Source of the DNA: Simiduia sp. 21SJ11W-1
GTDB taxonomy: Bacteria > Pseudomonadota > Gammaproteobacteria > Pseudomonadales > Cellvibrionaceae
Length of the DNA stretch: 64,000 bases
Reading direction: 5' to 3'
NCBI RefSeq assembly: GCF_024138675.1
Contig: NZ_CP090959.1
Location: 3,894,001-3,958,000 of the forward strand
Below the pieces are notes generated by a model. That model did no database searches, was not told the DNA's origin, and was given only the letters and a program-made list of their open reading frames with translations. The translations under genes and the position numbers were made by a program. Shown here in pieces: positions 25,282-34,517 of the stretch; positions within the stretch are counted from its first letter, which is position 1, and the number at the start of each line of letters is the position of its first letter.

Positions 25282-25862
25282 TCACGCACCTCCCTGGCCA
25301 AACCCAATAGCTTGGCGCTAATTTCAATGCCCCGGTCTTTGGCTTTGGCCCGGTAGATATCGAAGGCCAGCTTGTTGTTTTCTACCACCAGGTTTATGGC
25401 GGCCTCGGGGTGATCTATGCGCTCGTCGGCAACCAACAGCGTGCCCTCAGCCAGGCCCTGCAGGGCGGCATTGGAGTCTGTGATAAAAACTATGTCGCAG
25501 CCCTTGGCTGTAAATGGCTCATCGGTTGAAAACCTGAGTGAAATATTGCCGGCAGATTTTTTGGCTACCTTCTCCAGTTCTTCGCGCACTTCATCAGCGC
25601 TGCCCAATACGCAAATGGCTCTCACCTTTTGCTCACCCGGCCAATACACAAACTTGGTGAAGTAGTAAATGTAGGCCGCCTTTAACGAAGAGGTACGGCT
25701 TTGGGAATAGGCGTGGGCTGCGCTAAAGGCGCAGCCCAGCACCAAGCACGCCAACCATGTGGTCAGCCTTTGCCGCCCTCTTTGCCTTGCAGCGGATGCC
25801 TGGCTGCCGGCAATTGCCCTGCAGCTAGCAGGATTGACGTGCTTACGGGAATATTCGGGCAT
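25278..25862 (-). CDS. YfiR-like periplasmic regulator (DUF4154)
   Basis: A protein of 194 residues with an unusually long basic leader followed by a hydrophobic segment (LACLVLGCAFSAAHA, about 36-50). The mature part has the YfiR/DUF4154 pattern: LKAAYIYYFTKFVYWP, then ICVLGS, CDIVFITDS, GTLLVADE, and INLVVENNKLAFDI. YfiR binds and represses the periplasmic part of YfiN. Only two Cys remain in the mature protein, so the redox control known for Pseudomonas YfiR may not apply fully. The start overlaps the receptor stop (TAATG) and the stop overlaps the cyclase gene, so all three are coupled. Confidence 0.88.
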   Translation of the reverse strand: MPEYSRKHVNPASCRAIAGSQASAARQRGRQRLTTWLACLVLGCAFSAAHAYSQSRTSSLKAAYIYYFTKFVYWPGEQKVRAICVLGSADEVREELEKVAKKSAGNISLRFSTDEPFTAKGCDIVFITDSNAALQGLAEGTLLVADERIDHPEAAINLVVENNKLAFDIYRAKAKDRGIEISAKLLGLAREVRE

Positions 25863-27886
25863 TAATTCAGCTGCCAGTCGAGTTTAATCAAATAGGCAGG
25901 CGCCAATTCAAACTCGGATACACTGAATATTTCCCGCTTGTATTCCGAGGTGTCTTTAGCAAACAGGTTGCGGGCACTGGCTGAAACGTTCAGCTGTTTT
26001 GATATTTTGTAAACCAGATTGATGTCCAGCAGTGTGTAGGGATCGGCAGCGGCTGTTTTAGCCGCGCCCGATTGTCGCAACCAGGCATTTGCCTCAAACC
26101 GGCTTGAGGCATTCCACATTAAACGCAGCGAGTGTTGTGACTCGGGTACTGCTACCACATCGGCAAGCAGCGGGCCTATCAGGCTTTGAGGTTGGTCAAT
26201 TTCGGTATTGAGGTAGGTAGCACTGTATTGCAAAAACCACTGGTTATTTATCTGGTATTTAAGCGCCATTTCCGCGCCCCTTGAGGTTTGGCTGGCGTTG
26301 TTATTCAGGCCAATTTGCACCGCCACATAGGGCATGCCGTTTTCAAATTCTATGCTGTTTACCGAGTTTGCGTCGCCTGCCATGATGTTATCGTATTGGT
26401 GCAAAAAGGCCGTGAGGTCCACAGAAAAAGCCCCATCAGGAATGTACCTGTAGCCAAGCTCAAAGGCGTTAAGTTTTACGTCTTCAACCCCTTGGTCATC
26501 TGATGCCAGAATGATTAATGACGGCAGCGGGTTTATGCCGTCTGGCGGCAGGGAATCTATGGTGAGGTAGCTTTCGCTGTTTAAGATTCTGCTGGGCGTA
26601 CTCACCGCTCGGCTGATACCCGCCCAGGTGCTGTGCGCTTCATTTATTCGCCAGAGGGTACGAAGGCTGGGTTGCACGGCCGCGTTGGTAAAGGAGTTGT
26701 CGTCATACCTGAGGCCTGCGTTGAGGTCCCAGTGGTCATTGATTTGCCAGGTATCCTGAATATAGGCACTTAAAATGGTGGTATTTTCACGGGCCTTAGC
26801 GAGCATGGAATCCATGCCCGCCTCGGGAGTTTTATAGTCGCTTTGGCTATAGCGCAGGGCCACACCCAACGTGGTTTGATGCCCGGCAATCAGGCTGCCC
26901 GCCCATTGGGCCTCGGCATCGGTATTTACGGTTTGCCAAATGTAGGCGTTGCCGTCGCGATCCATAGAGTCGTAACTTGCGCGCGCAGACCAAAGGCCGC
27001 GATCACTGGCCAAAGACCAGTTACCCACCAGAAAGTAGCCGCGCTTGGTTTCATCGGCATACACTGCGGTTATGTCGTTTTCATGCACCTGCTGTCGCGA
27101 CCAGGGCGCATCGTTGGCGAGCTGGCTATAACCCATGTCAACCGACACAGTGTGCGGCCCACTCTCCTGCCGCCAGTTGACGTCCAGCCTTCGGCTTTGC
27201 CAGGGCTTATCGTTAAAGCGCCCATTTGATGCCATGGCATCAAAGCGCTCAATATGACCGCTGATGGTGAGATCTGAACTTTCGCCCAGCCGAGTGGATT
27301 TGGCCGCAAAAAAAGAACCCGCCAATTCACCGCTGCCGGCGCTGGCGCGCAACCGTGTGCCTTGGCTCGCATTGGGTTTGCGGGTAATGATGTTGATCAT
27401 ACCGTTCACGGCGTTGGCACCCCAAATGGTGCCACCCGGGCCGCGCACCACCTCAATGCGCTCGATGTTTTCCAGGCTCAGGTTAATTTCATCCCAATTC
27501 ACGCCGCTAAAAAGCGAGGTGTAAATGGAGCGGCCATCAATCAGCACCAGCAAATAGCGGGAGAAACGCCCGCCCAGCCCCCGCGCGGAAACCGCCCATT
27601 CAGAACTTGAGATTTTGCCCACATGCACACCCGGCACCATGCGCAGGGCATCGGGCACGGTGGTCACACCGGAGCGCCGAATGTCTTCTTTGGAAACCAC
27701 ATAAATGGCGGCGGGAATATCGCGCAGGGTTTCGTCGCGCTTGGAGACGCTGGATACCGTGGTCTCCATTTGCATCAGCTCTTCCAGGGGCAGGTCGATC
27801 AGCTCGTCGGCCCCCATTTCGGTATCAGCCACGCAAGGCAAGCTGGCAGCAGCCACTGCCGCTGAACACACAACCACTCGAAACAT
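25862..27886 (-). CDS. TonB-dependent outer-membrane receptor
   Basis: A protein of 674 residues from the ATG at 27886 (GGAG 6 bases upstream; a TTG further up is less likely). The signal peptide ends near PCVADTEM. A plug domain follows (about 40-160, with VLIDGRSIY and VVRGPGGTIWGANAVNGMINI), then a 22-strand barrel type region, although the last residue is Asn rather than Phe. These receptors import siderophores, cobalamin or glycans using TonB energy. The ligand is unknown; no transport genes adjoin. First gene of an operon with yfiR-like and c-di-GMP genes, so it may act as the input or load of that signal. Confidence 0.9.
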   Translation of the reverse strand: MFRVVVCSAAVAAASLPCVADTEMGADELIDLPLEELMQMETTVSSVSKRDETLRDIPAAIYVVSKEDIRRSGVTTVPDALRMVPGVHVGKISSSEWAVSARGLGGRFSRYLLVLIDGRSIYTSLFSGVNWDEINLSLENIERIEVVRGPGGTIWGANAVNGMINIITRKPNASQGTRLRASAGSGELAGSFFAAKSTRLGESSDLTISGHIERFDAMASNGRFNDKPWQSRRLDVNWRQESGPHTVSVDMGYSQLANDAPWSRQQVHENDITAVYADETKRGYFLVGNWSLASDRGLWSARASYDSMDRDGNAYIWQTVNTDAEAQWAGSLIAGHQTTLGVALRYSQSDYKTPEAGMDSMLAKARENTTILSAYIQDTWQINDHWDLNAGLRYDDNSFTNAAVQPSLRTLWRINEAHSTWAGISRAVSTPSRILNSESYLTIDSLPPDGINPLPSLIILASDDQGVEDVKLNAFELGYRYIPDGAFSVDLTAFLHQYDNIMAGDANSVNSIEFENGMPYVAVQIGLNNNASQTSRGAEMALKYQINNQWFLQYSATYLNTEIDQPQSLIGPLLADVVAVPESQHSLRLMWNASSRFEANAWLRQSGAAKTAAADPYTLLDINLVYKISKQLNVSASARNLFAKDTSEYKREIFSVSEFELAPAYLIKLDWQLN

Positions 27887-27969
27887 AGAAAACTCCACAA
27901 ACAACTACTTTAGGTATAGCTGTTCGGAGCGGAGTTCGCGTACTCAGGCAGACCTTAAGGACGGTGGGC

Positions 27970-28003
27970 GATTAAATGTAGGTTATAAAAAATACATTTA
28001 ATC
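27970..28003. repeat. Perfect 11-bp inverted repeat at the SCO stop, upstream of the receptor operon
   Basis: GATTAAATGTA (27970-27980) and TACATTTAATC (27993-28003) flank a 12-base AT-rich spacer. The SCO stop codon lies in one arm. The site lies 84 bases upstream of the receptor start. No T-run follows, so an operator is as likely as a terminator. Confidence 0.7.
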
Positions 28004-28672
28004 AAATGGAAAGTTATTAACCATCGAGCTGTAGGTGAGCGTCAGGTTGTCGGGTTGCAAGGGCGCTTTGAAAAAGCCGTGAAAATCCCCTTTGGCGTTA
28101 ACCAGCGCCACATGGCCACTGTGATCCATGGTGTAGCTATCGCCCTGCACCACCTTAGTAAAGGCCACGTTAAGCTGGGTAGCGAAGCGCTTGATAGGTA
28201 GAAACTCCCCGGTGACACCGATGAAATCTTGGTGGAAGTAAGGCACATATTCGGCCAGCACGGCGGGCGTGTCGCGGGCGGGATCTACCGTTACCAGTAT
28301 CACCTGGGTTTGTTCGCGCAGCTTTTCAGGCAGGCCGTCATACCACTGGGCGAGCGTTGCCATGGTGGTGGGGCAGATATCCGGGCAGTGGGTAAAACCA
28401 AAAAACACGAGCGACCACTTGCCTTCCAACCGCGAGCGCTCGAAGGGTTGATTGTGCTGATCTACCAGAGTGAAATCTTTAAACCGGCGCGGTTGTTCAA
28501 ACTCTATGGCGCCATGCACCTGTAGCTCAATGGGGCTTAAATGGCGCGGGGTTAGGATTTTGTTTAAAAAGAGCAACATCACCACCACAATAAAAACCAC
28601 AATTGCGGTAATGGTGAGGCGAATTCCGCGTTGCTGCTTTTGTGTTACCTTAAGATTCTCGTTACTACTCAT
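27998..28672 (-). CDS. SCO family copper chaperone for cytochrome oxidase
   Basis: A protein of 224 residues with one membrane anchor (about 20-42) and a periplasmic thioredoxin-like domain. The copper ligands are present: CPDIC (CxxxC, in HCPDICPTTMATL) and the distant His in MDHSGH. SCO proteins deliver or reduce copper for the CuA site of subunit II. Last gene of the cytochrome oxidase run, 27 bases after ctaB. Confidence 0.93.
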   Translation of the reverse strand: MSSNENLKVTQKQQRGIRLTITAIVVFIVVVMLLFLNKILTPRHLSPIELQVHGAIEFEQPRRFKDFTLVDQHNQPFERSRLEGKWSLVFFGFTHCPDICPTTMATLAQWYDGLPEKLREQTQVILVTVDPARDTPAVLAEYVPYFHQDFIGVTGEFLPIKRFATQLNVAFTKVVQGDSYTMDHSGHVALVNAKGDFHGFFKAPLQPDNLTLTYSSMVNNFPFD

Positions 28673-28699
28673 GCTGCTACCAACCTCAACTCACCAACA

Positions 28700-29608
28700 T
28701 TAACCCAGCGACAACGCAGGTGTAACCAGATAGTGATCAAGCAGCATCACCACAAACAGCGCCATTAAATACACAATTGAGTAGCGGAAGGTATCCATGC
28801 CCGCCGAGGGCCTGTCGGTTAATAACATAACCAGCGCCCAGTAGATGAACCCCGCACCCAACACAAGTGCACCCAGCAAATACAACCAGCCCATCATGCC
28901 CGTAAGGTAAGGCAACACCGTCACCAAGCACATGACGATGGTGTAGAGCAGAATATGAATCTTGGTGTAATGCTCGCCATGGGTGACCGGCAGCATGGGG
29001 ATATCGGCGTTGGCGTATTCCTCTTTACGATGTACGGCCAGGGCCCAAAAATGCGGCGGTGTCCAGGCGAAAATAATCAGTACCAAAAGCAAACCGTGCG
29101 GGTCTATGGATCCGGTAACTGCCGTCCACCCCAGCAATGGTGGAGCCGCACCGGCCAGGCCACCTATCACAATATTTTGCGGCGTGGCGCGCTTTAAAAA
29201 AAGTGTGTACACCACGGCATAACCCAAAAGCGACGCCAGCGTTAGCCACGCCGTTACCGGATTAATAAACACCAGCAATATGGCCATACCCAAGAGCCCG
29301 GTTGCAGCTGCAAAAGCCAAGGCTTTTTGTGGGTCTACGCGGCCCTGTGCTACCGGGCGGTTAAATGTGCGCGCCATTTTCTGATCAATGTGGCGATCTA
29401 CCAAATGATTTACCGTAGCGGCAGAGCCTGCACACAGTGCAATCCCTAAGTTACCCAGAATAAGTACATCCAACGGCACCATTCCCGGCACGGCCAGCAG
29501 CATGCCAATTACCGAGGTAAGGATCATCAACATCACCACGCGCGGCTTGCACAACTCGTAGTAGTCGCGCCATCCCAGCGTCGCCTTCGCCTCTATGGTG
29601 GATTGCAT
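28700..29608 (-). CDS. ctaB: Protohaem IX farnesyltransferase (haem O synthase)
   Basis: A protein of 302 residues, entirely hydrophobic with about nine membrane helices. It has the prenyltransferase motif DRHIDQKM (DxxxD, in [16 protein letters not shown]) and the second loop [13 protein letters not shown]. It adds a farnesyl group to haem B to give haem O, the precursor of haem A. In related genomes the haem A synthase gene (ctaA) is next; here the 93 bases before ctaB hold no gene, so the locus makes haem O but not, from this window, haem A. Confidence 0.95.
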   Translation of the reverse strand: MQSTIEAKATLGWRDYYELCKPRVVMLMILTSVIGMLLAVPGMVPLDVLILGNLGIALCAGSAATVNHLVDRHIDQKMARTFNRPVAQGRVDPQKALAFAAATGLLGMAILLVFINPVTAWLTLASLLGYAVVYTLFLKRATPQNIVIGGLAGAAPPLLGWTAVTGSIDPHGLLLVLIIFAWTPPHFWALAVHRKEEYANADIPMLPVTHGEHYTKIHILLYTIVMCLVTVLPYLTGMMGWLYLLGALVLGAGFIYWALVMLLTDRPSAGMDTFRYSIVYLMALFVVMLLDHYLVTPALSLG

Positions 29609-29701
29609 GTGGCTTACCTCTCTATTTATTTCAATTTATTGTTATGAATTTTTATTGCTTAGTTCGCTTAGTGGCTATTGCATGGCCGCTTTTTAGGGCG
29701 C

Positions 29702-30310
29702 TCAATGCTCGCGGGTGAATTTCAGCATACGCTTTACATCTTTTAACAAATCATTGCCCGTGTGCAGTTCGGTGTTGTAGGCCATCATGATGAACCCGTT
29801 TTGATCCATCATGTAGTAATGCCCGTTTGGCTGATTGGTGGTTGCAAGCAGGCTGGCCCAGGCAGCTTTATCGGTATTGATTACCTTTGCGCCCGGGTAT
29901 TCGGCTGCCAGTAAATCAGTAAACGCGGGCTTTGCGATATCTGTTAATACCCAACGCTCAACGCGGGGGTATTTTTCATTGAGGCGCTTGTGCACTTGGC
30001 GGGTGAGGTAGAGCGATTGTTCACAGGCGCCGGTGCAATGGCCGAATGCAGGCACCAACAAACGCCATTTTTTTTGTTCGCTCGCGAAGTTAATTGCACC
30101 TTCGCTATTAGTGAGTGCAAGCTCTGTGATTTGCACTGGCGGTACCAATAATTCGCCTTTATTAATGGTACCCGCAGGCATGCCAAAGCCCGTTTGATAC
30201 ACCACATAGGCCACCACCATGGGCACCACAATGGTGGCCATGATCAGGATTTTCGACCACTGGCCACGGGCTTTGGGGGCAATATCTTGTGCGCTGAGGG
30301 TGTCTGTCAT
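29702..30310 (-). CDS. SCO-like membrane-anchored thioredoxin-fold protein
   Basis: A protein of 202 residues with an N-terminal membrane anchor (about 21-42) and a thioredoxin-like domain. It keeps a CxxxC pair in GHCTGACEQS, like SCO, but where SCO has DH (third copper ligand) this protein has NQ by my alignment, with another His two or three residues later. It probably assists oxidase assembly. It occupies the place of the small hypothetical gene between surf1 and ctaA in Pseudomonas. Its start is 4 bases past the surf1 stop. Confidence 0.75.
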   Translation of the reverse strand: MTDTLSAQDIAPKARGQWSKILIMATIVVPMVVAYVVYQTGFGMPAGTINKGELLVPPVQITELALTNSEGAINFASEQKKWRLLVPAFGHCTGACEQSLYLTRQVHKRLNEKYPRVERWVLTDIAKPAFTDLLAAEYPGAKVINTDKAAWASLLATTNQPNGHYYMMDQNGFIMMAYNTELHTGNDLLKDVKRMLKFTREH

Positions 30311-30314
30311 TGTG

Positions 30315-31106
30315 CTACTTCGCTGTTATTGTGTGCCCGCCTTTGGCGGGTGATTTTTTGCGTAAAACGGCCGCCAGGTTAGAGTTGGCGAACACCAACA
30401 ATACCAATAGCGCGACGGCCATGCAAAGCCACTGGATAGCGTAACCAAAATGCTTGGCGGGCGACACGTTCACACCGGCCCACTGCACGGCCAACGCACC
30501 ATAGGATTCAGGCGCGAGCTCAACCCACTGCGCAATAGGAACATCAAGCTGTGCAGATAAGCTCTCTATATTTAATTGGTTAAAGCGCATGGGGAAGTCT
30601 TCATCCAATGGCGCGTTATTTAATAGCGGATGGTTGGCGGGCTTTGCCACGCGGCCAACGTATTGTGCGCCGGGTGTGAGGCTGGGTACCGCCGGGCGTT
30701 GGCTGCGATCTGCTGAACCTGGCAACCAGCCACGGGTTACCAGTATCCAGCTTTGCTCCAGCTGAACCACTTGTGCAACGCGGTAACCCACCTTGCCCTG
30801 CAGCGTTTGGTTATCCAGCAACAACGGGCGGGTGTTGTCTGCAGTGGCTGTAAATGCGATTTGAGTGTAGGGCTTAAGGGCTTGCAGATCAGTTTTTGAA
30901 AACGCAGAGATATTTTTTGGCGCAGCCACCATGCGTGATTCTATATCACTTAAAAGCAGCTTTTTCTCCTGGCCACGGTCATATTGCCAAAGTGCGAGGC
31001 TCACCAAGATTGGAAGGAAAACCAGCCCGAAAACCAACACCCACAGGTTTGGCTGCCATTGAAACTTTGCAGCTAAAGGAGATGTGGTATTGGGGCTTGT
31101 TGGCAT
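30315..31106 (-). CDS. SURF1 family cytochrome oxidase assembly protein
   Basis: A protein of 263 residues starting at the ATG at 31106 (GAGG 5 bases upstream); an upstream frame extension lacks a signal. Two membrane helices, near residues 24-43 and 225-245, bracket a periplasmic domain, as in SURF1. Characteristic segments are LWQYDRGQEKK and WILVTRGWLPGS. SURF1 helps insert haem A into subunit I. The gene follows ctaE, with a small opposite-strand gene between them. Confidence 0.92.
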   Translation of the reverse strand: MPTSPNTTSPLAAKFQWQPNLWVLVFGLVFLPILVSLALWQYDRGQEKKLLLSDIESRMVAAPKNISAFSKTDLQALKPYTQIAFTATADNTRPLLLDNQTLQGKVGYRVAQVVQLEQSWILVTRGWLPGSADRSQRPAVPSLTPGAQYVGRVAKPANHPLLNNAPLDEDFPMRFNQLNIESLSAQLDVPIAQWVELAPESYGALAVQWAGVNVSPAKHFGYAIQWLCMAVALLVLLVFANSNLAAVLRKKSPAKGGHTITAK

Positions 31107-31179
31107 AGTTACCTCGATTGCCAGCTTTAGCACAACAGCGTAAGGTGAGCTCCGACTATTCGCTTAACGGAAATCAACT

Positions 31180-31407
31180 ATGTGGTTAAAGGCACTGATT
31201 GTTGTACTTTTTTTAGCGGTGTTGGCGAGCCTTAGTAGCGCGCTGGTATTTTTACTTAAAGATATGGGCGCCAGTGAATCGCGCCGTACACTTTATGCCT
31301 TGGGCATACGCGTCACCCTTGCGGGCTTGTTAATTGGTTGCTTGGTATACGGTTTTTACAGCGGAATGTTAATGAGCACAGCACCTTGGGAGTTGCGGGG
31401 GCGTTAG
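31180..31407 (+). CDS. Small twin-helix membrane protein (DUF2909)
   Basis: A protein of 75 residues with two membrane helices (about 1-27 and 44-66) joined by a short polar loop (KDMGASESRRTLYALGIR). This matches the DUF2909 family, found next to cytochrome oxidase genes in gammaproteobacteria; its role is probably in oxidase assembly or stability but is not shown. It is encoded on the plus strand, opposite to its neighbours, in the space between surf1 and ctaE, and so must have its own promoter. Confidence 0.8.
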   Translation: MWLKALIVVLFLAVLASLSSALVFLLKDMGASESRRTLYALGIRVTLAGLLIGCLVYGFYSGMLMSTAPWELRGR

Positions 31408-31425
31408 CCCCCGACTCTCAGGCGT

Positions 31426-32346
31426 TTACCCCAGTACATACACGAAGATAAACAAGCCCACCCACACTACATCCACAAAGTGCCAGTACCAGCTTGCGGC
31501 TTCAAAGCCAAACTGGTCATCGGATTTAAAGTGGCCCTTCATTACAGAGCGCAACCACATCACCAGCAGCATGATAGTGCCAAGGGTTACGTGCGCGCCG
31601 TGAAAGCCTGTAAGCATAAAGAAGGTGGTGCCGTAGGCGCCGGACTCAAGGGTTAGCCCCATGTCGCGGTAGGCCACAATGTATTCTTCTGCCTGCAAGA
31701 TTAAAAAGATAATACCTAAAGCTACGGTAATACCCAGCCACAGGTTAAACCCTTTGCGGTTGTCTTTTTTGATGGCGCTGTGTGCAAAGTGAACAGTCAC
31801 CGACGAGGTTAACAGCACAATGGTGTTCCAGAGGGGCAGCCAGCTCCACACACTGTCTACGGTGCTGACACTCATATTTTGCTCAGGCCCCAACACCTTG
31901 GCCGCTTCACCATTTGCCGCCATGTCTGGCGTGGTCATCAACGGCCACTGGGCCTCAAAGCCTGGCCAAAGTACTTCGGGTGTCATGGCGCTGTGATCGC
32001 CTTCACCGGCAAGCCAGGGCAGCGAGAAGCTGCGGATGTAATAAAGCGCGCCGAAGAAGGCCGCGAAGAACATCACCTCACTGAAGATGAACCAACCCAT
32101 GCCCCACACATAAGATCGCTTGAGCTGAGCGGAGTTCAGGCCGTTCATGTTTTCATCAATGACGGTACTAAACCAATTCCACAGCACTACCGCCATTACA
32201 AAACCGCCGGCCATAAACAACAGCGGCCCGTTTTCGCTGCCGTTGATCCAGTTGGCGGCGCCAAACACTGTGAGAAATAGTCCAAAGCTTGCAAATATGG
32301 GTAATTTGCTCTGCTCGGGAACGTAGTAAGTTCCTTCTGTTGCCAT
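31426..32346 (-). CDS. ctaE: Cytochrome c oxidase subunit III
   Basis: A protein of 306 residues from the ATG at 32346 (MATEGTYYVPEQ); the frame is open 17 codons further into ctaG. Seven membrane helices are visible, with typical segments FFAAFFGALYYIRS, HFAHSAIKKDN, and FHGAHVTLGTIML near the end, followed by WYWHFVDVVWVGLFIFVYV. Subunit III stabilises the oxidase core and the proton path. A long loop at about 125-165 is slightly larger than in Paracoccus. Confidence 0.95.
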   Translation of the reverse strand: MATEGTYYVPEQSKLPIFASFGLFLTVFGAANWINGSENGPLLFMAGGFVMAVVLWNWFSTVIDENMNGLNSAQLKRSYVWGMGWFIFSEVMFFAAFFGALYYIRSFSLPWLAGEGDHSAMTPEVLWPGFEAQWPLMTTPDMAANGEAAKVLGPEQNMSVSTVDSVWSWLPLWNTIVLLTSSVTVHFAHSAIKKDNRKGFNLWLGITVALGIIFLILQAEEYIVAYRDMGLTLESGAYGTTFFMLTGFHGAHVTLGTIMLLVMWLRSVMKGHFKSDDQFGFEAASWYWHFVDVVWVGLFIFVYVLG

Positions 32347-32374
32347 GTTGCTACCCCGCATTGTTATGGAGTTG

Positions 32375-32950
32375 TTAGGGTGTTTGCGCCCGGTCAATAC
32401 TCGCCACCGAGGCCTTCATGGCATCGGTGATATCAAATAACGTATAAGACAAGGTAATGGTATTTACCTGTTTGGGCACATCCAAATCGACAATAAACTG
32501 CAAACCCAGCTCTGCACTTTCACCGGCCTTCAAGGGCTGGTTGTTAAAACAGAAGCATTCGGTTTTGTGAAAATATTGTGCTGCTTTAAAGGGCACTAAA
32601 CTGGGCACTGCCTGCGCCACCATGTCACGGTTGGTGGGGTTTAGCGCTTTGTAAACCACATCAATGGGTTGGCCGGGATGCACCTTGATGCTTTTTATTC
32701 CCGGTTCAAACACCCAAGGCATCGCCTCGTTATTGGTGGCCACAAACTGCACGGTAATTTCACGGCTGGTATCAACGGTGATTTCACGGGCCTGATACTG
32801 CTGGCCCGTTTTGCCGTTCAGGCCTGTAATTTCGCAAAACACATCATAGAGCGGCGGCATAACAAAAATTGCAAAGGCAAACATTGCCACACCCAGCGCC
32901 ACTAACTTGGCGCTGAGTAAGGCATTGGCTTTTGTTACGTCTTCGCCCAT
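32375..32950 (-). CDS. ctaG: Cytochrome oxidase copper chaperone CtaG/Cox11
   Basis: A protein of 191 residues with an N-terminal membrane helix (about 14-35) and a periplasmic immunoglobulin-like domain. The copper motif CFCF is present in ECFCFNNQPL, and the conserved FCEITGLNG follows the helix. It delivers copper to the CuB centre of subunit I. Located between ctaD (3 bases) and ctaE, as in Pseudomonas. Confidence 0.95.
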   Translation of the reverse strand: MGEDVTKANALLSAKLVALGVAMFAFAIFVMPPLYDVFCEITGLNGKTGQQYQAREITVDTSREITVQFVATNNEAMPWVFEPGIKSIKVHPGQPIDVVYKALNPTNRDMVAQAVPSLVPFKAAQYFHKTECFCFNNQPLKAGESAELGLQFIVDLDVPKQVNTITLSYTLFDITDAMKASVASIDRAQTP

Positions 32951-32953
32951 GGG

Positions 32954-34504
32954 TTATTTCACTTCCGGTGGCGTGCTGAAGGTGTGGTATGGCGCAGGTG
33001 ACGGTACCGTCCACTCCAAGCCATGGGAGCCTTCCCATACGCGATCGGTTGCTTTCTTGCCCGCCACAATGGTGTGAATCACGTTGTACAGGAACATGAT
33101 TTGCGCGGCACCGAACAGGAATGCACCTACCGATGAAATCATATTCCAATCTGCAAACATCATGTTGTAGTCGGGAATACGGCGCGGCATGCCTGCAAGG
33201 CCTGCAAAGTGCATGGGGAAGAAGGTGAGGTTCAAGCCAATGAACGCCATCCAGAAATGGGTTTTACCCATCAGCTCGTTGTACATATTGCCGCACCATT
33301 TCGGCAGCCAGTAATACACCGCTGCAGTAATGGAGAAGATGGCACCGGGCACCAACACATAGTGGAAATGCGCCACTACGAAGTAGGTATCGTGGTATTG
33401 GAAATCCGCCGGTGCTATCGCAAGCATCAAGCCGGAGAAGCCGCCGATGGTGAACAAAATCACGAAGGCCACGCTGAATAACATGGGGGTTTCAAAGGTC
33501 ATGGAACCCTTGAACATGGTAGTCACCCAGTTAAACACCTTCACACCGGTTGGCACGGCAATCAGCATGGTGGCGTACATGAAAAAGAGTTCACCGGCGA
33601 TGGGCATGCCCACGGTAAACATGTGGTGGGCCCACACAATAAAACTTAAAAATGCAATGGACGCGGTGGCGTACACCATAGAGGCGTAACCAAATAGCGG
33701 CTTGCGCGCAAAGGTGGGAATAATGGCACTGACCACACCAAAGGCGGGCAGAATCATGATGTACACCTCTGGGTGGCCGAAGAACCAGAACACGTGCTGG
33801 AACAATACCGGGTCACCACCACCGGCTGCCGAGAAGAAGCTGGTGCCGAAGTGAATGTCCATCAGCATCATGGTCACCACGCCTGCCAACACCGGCATAA
33901 CCGCAATCAATAAATAGGCAGTGATCAACCAGGTCCACACGAACAGCGGCATCTTCATGAGTGTCATGCCCGGCGCGCGCATGTTCAAAATGGTGGCGAT
34001 AATGTTGATTGCCCCCATGATGGAACTGGCGCCCATGATGTGCACGGCAAAAATGAAGAAGGTCACCGAGGGTGGCGCGTAGGTGGTTGAAAGCGGTGCG
34101 TAGAAGGTCCAACCGAAATTGGGCGCGCCGCCTTCCATGAACAGGGTTGAAGCCAGCATCGCAAAGGCGAAGGGCAGAATCCAGAAAGACCAGTTGTTCA
34201 TGCGTGGCAGTGCCATGTCGGGCGCGCCGATCATCATGGGCACCATCCAGTTGGCCAGGCCTACGAACGCGGGCATCACCGCGCCGAACACCATCACCAG
34301 GCCGTGCATGGTCGTCATCTGGTTAAAAAATTCCGGCTCCACAATTTGCAAACCGGGCTCAAACAATTCGGCGCGAATCACCAGTGCGAACACGCCGCCT
34401 AATAAAAACATTGCAAAACTGAACCACAAATACATGCTGCCGATGTCTTTGTGGTTGGTGGTGTAGAGCCACCGGGTAATTCCTTTAGCAGGACCGTGTG
34501 CCAT
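32954..34504 (-). CDS. ctaD: Cytochrome c oxidase subunit I (aa3-type, A1 class)
   Basis: A protein of 516 residues with twelve membrane helices. The catalytic centre is visible as WFFGHPEVYIMILPAFG (His and Tyr cross-link plus the D-channel Glu), WAHHMFTVG (CuB His pair), and HFHYVL near residue 370 (haem ligands). The D-channel entrance NWMVPMMIGAPDMALPRMNN is intact. It carries out the four-electron reduction of oxygen with proton pumping. It normally binds two haem A groups; the absence of ctaA nearby raises the question which haem is used. Confidence 0.97.
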   Translation of the reverse strand: MAHGPAKGITRWLYTTNHKDIGSMYLWFSFAMFLLGGVFALVIRAELFEPGLQIVEPEFFNQMTTMHGLVMVFGAVMPAFVGLANWMVPMMIGAPDMALPRMNNWSFWILPFAFAMLASTLFMEGGAPNFGWTFYAPLSTTYAPPSVTFFIFAVHIMGASSIMGAINIIATILNMRAPGMTLMKMPLFVWTWLITAYLLIAVMPVLAGVVTMMLMDIHFGTSFFSAAGGGDPVLFQHVFWFFGHPEVYIMILPAFGVVSAIIPTFARKPLFGYASMVYATASIAFLSFIVWAHHMFTVGMPIAGELFFMYATMLIAVPTGVKVFNWVTTMFKGSMTFETPMLFSVAFVILFTIGGFSGLMLAIAPADFQYHDTYFVVAHFHYVLVPGAIFSITAAVYYWLPKWCGNMYNELMGKTHFWMAFIGLNLTFFPMHFAGLAGMPRRIPDYNMMFADWNMISSVGAFLFGAAQIMFLYNVIHTIVAGKKATDRVWEGSHGLEWTVPSPAPYHTFSTPPEVK

Positions 34505-34517
34505 CTTGTAGCTCCCC

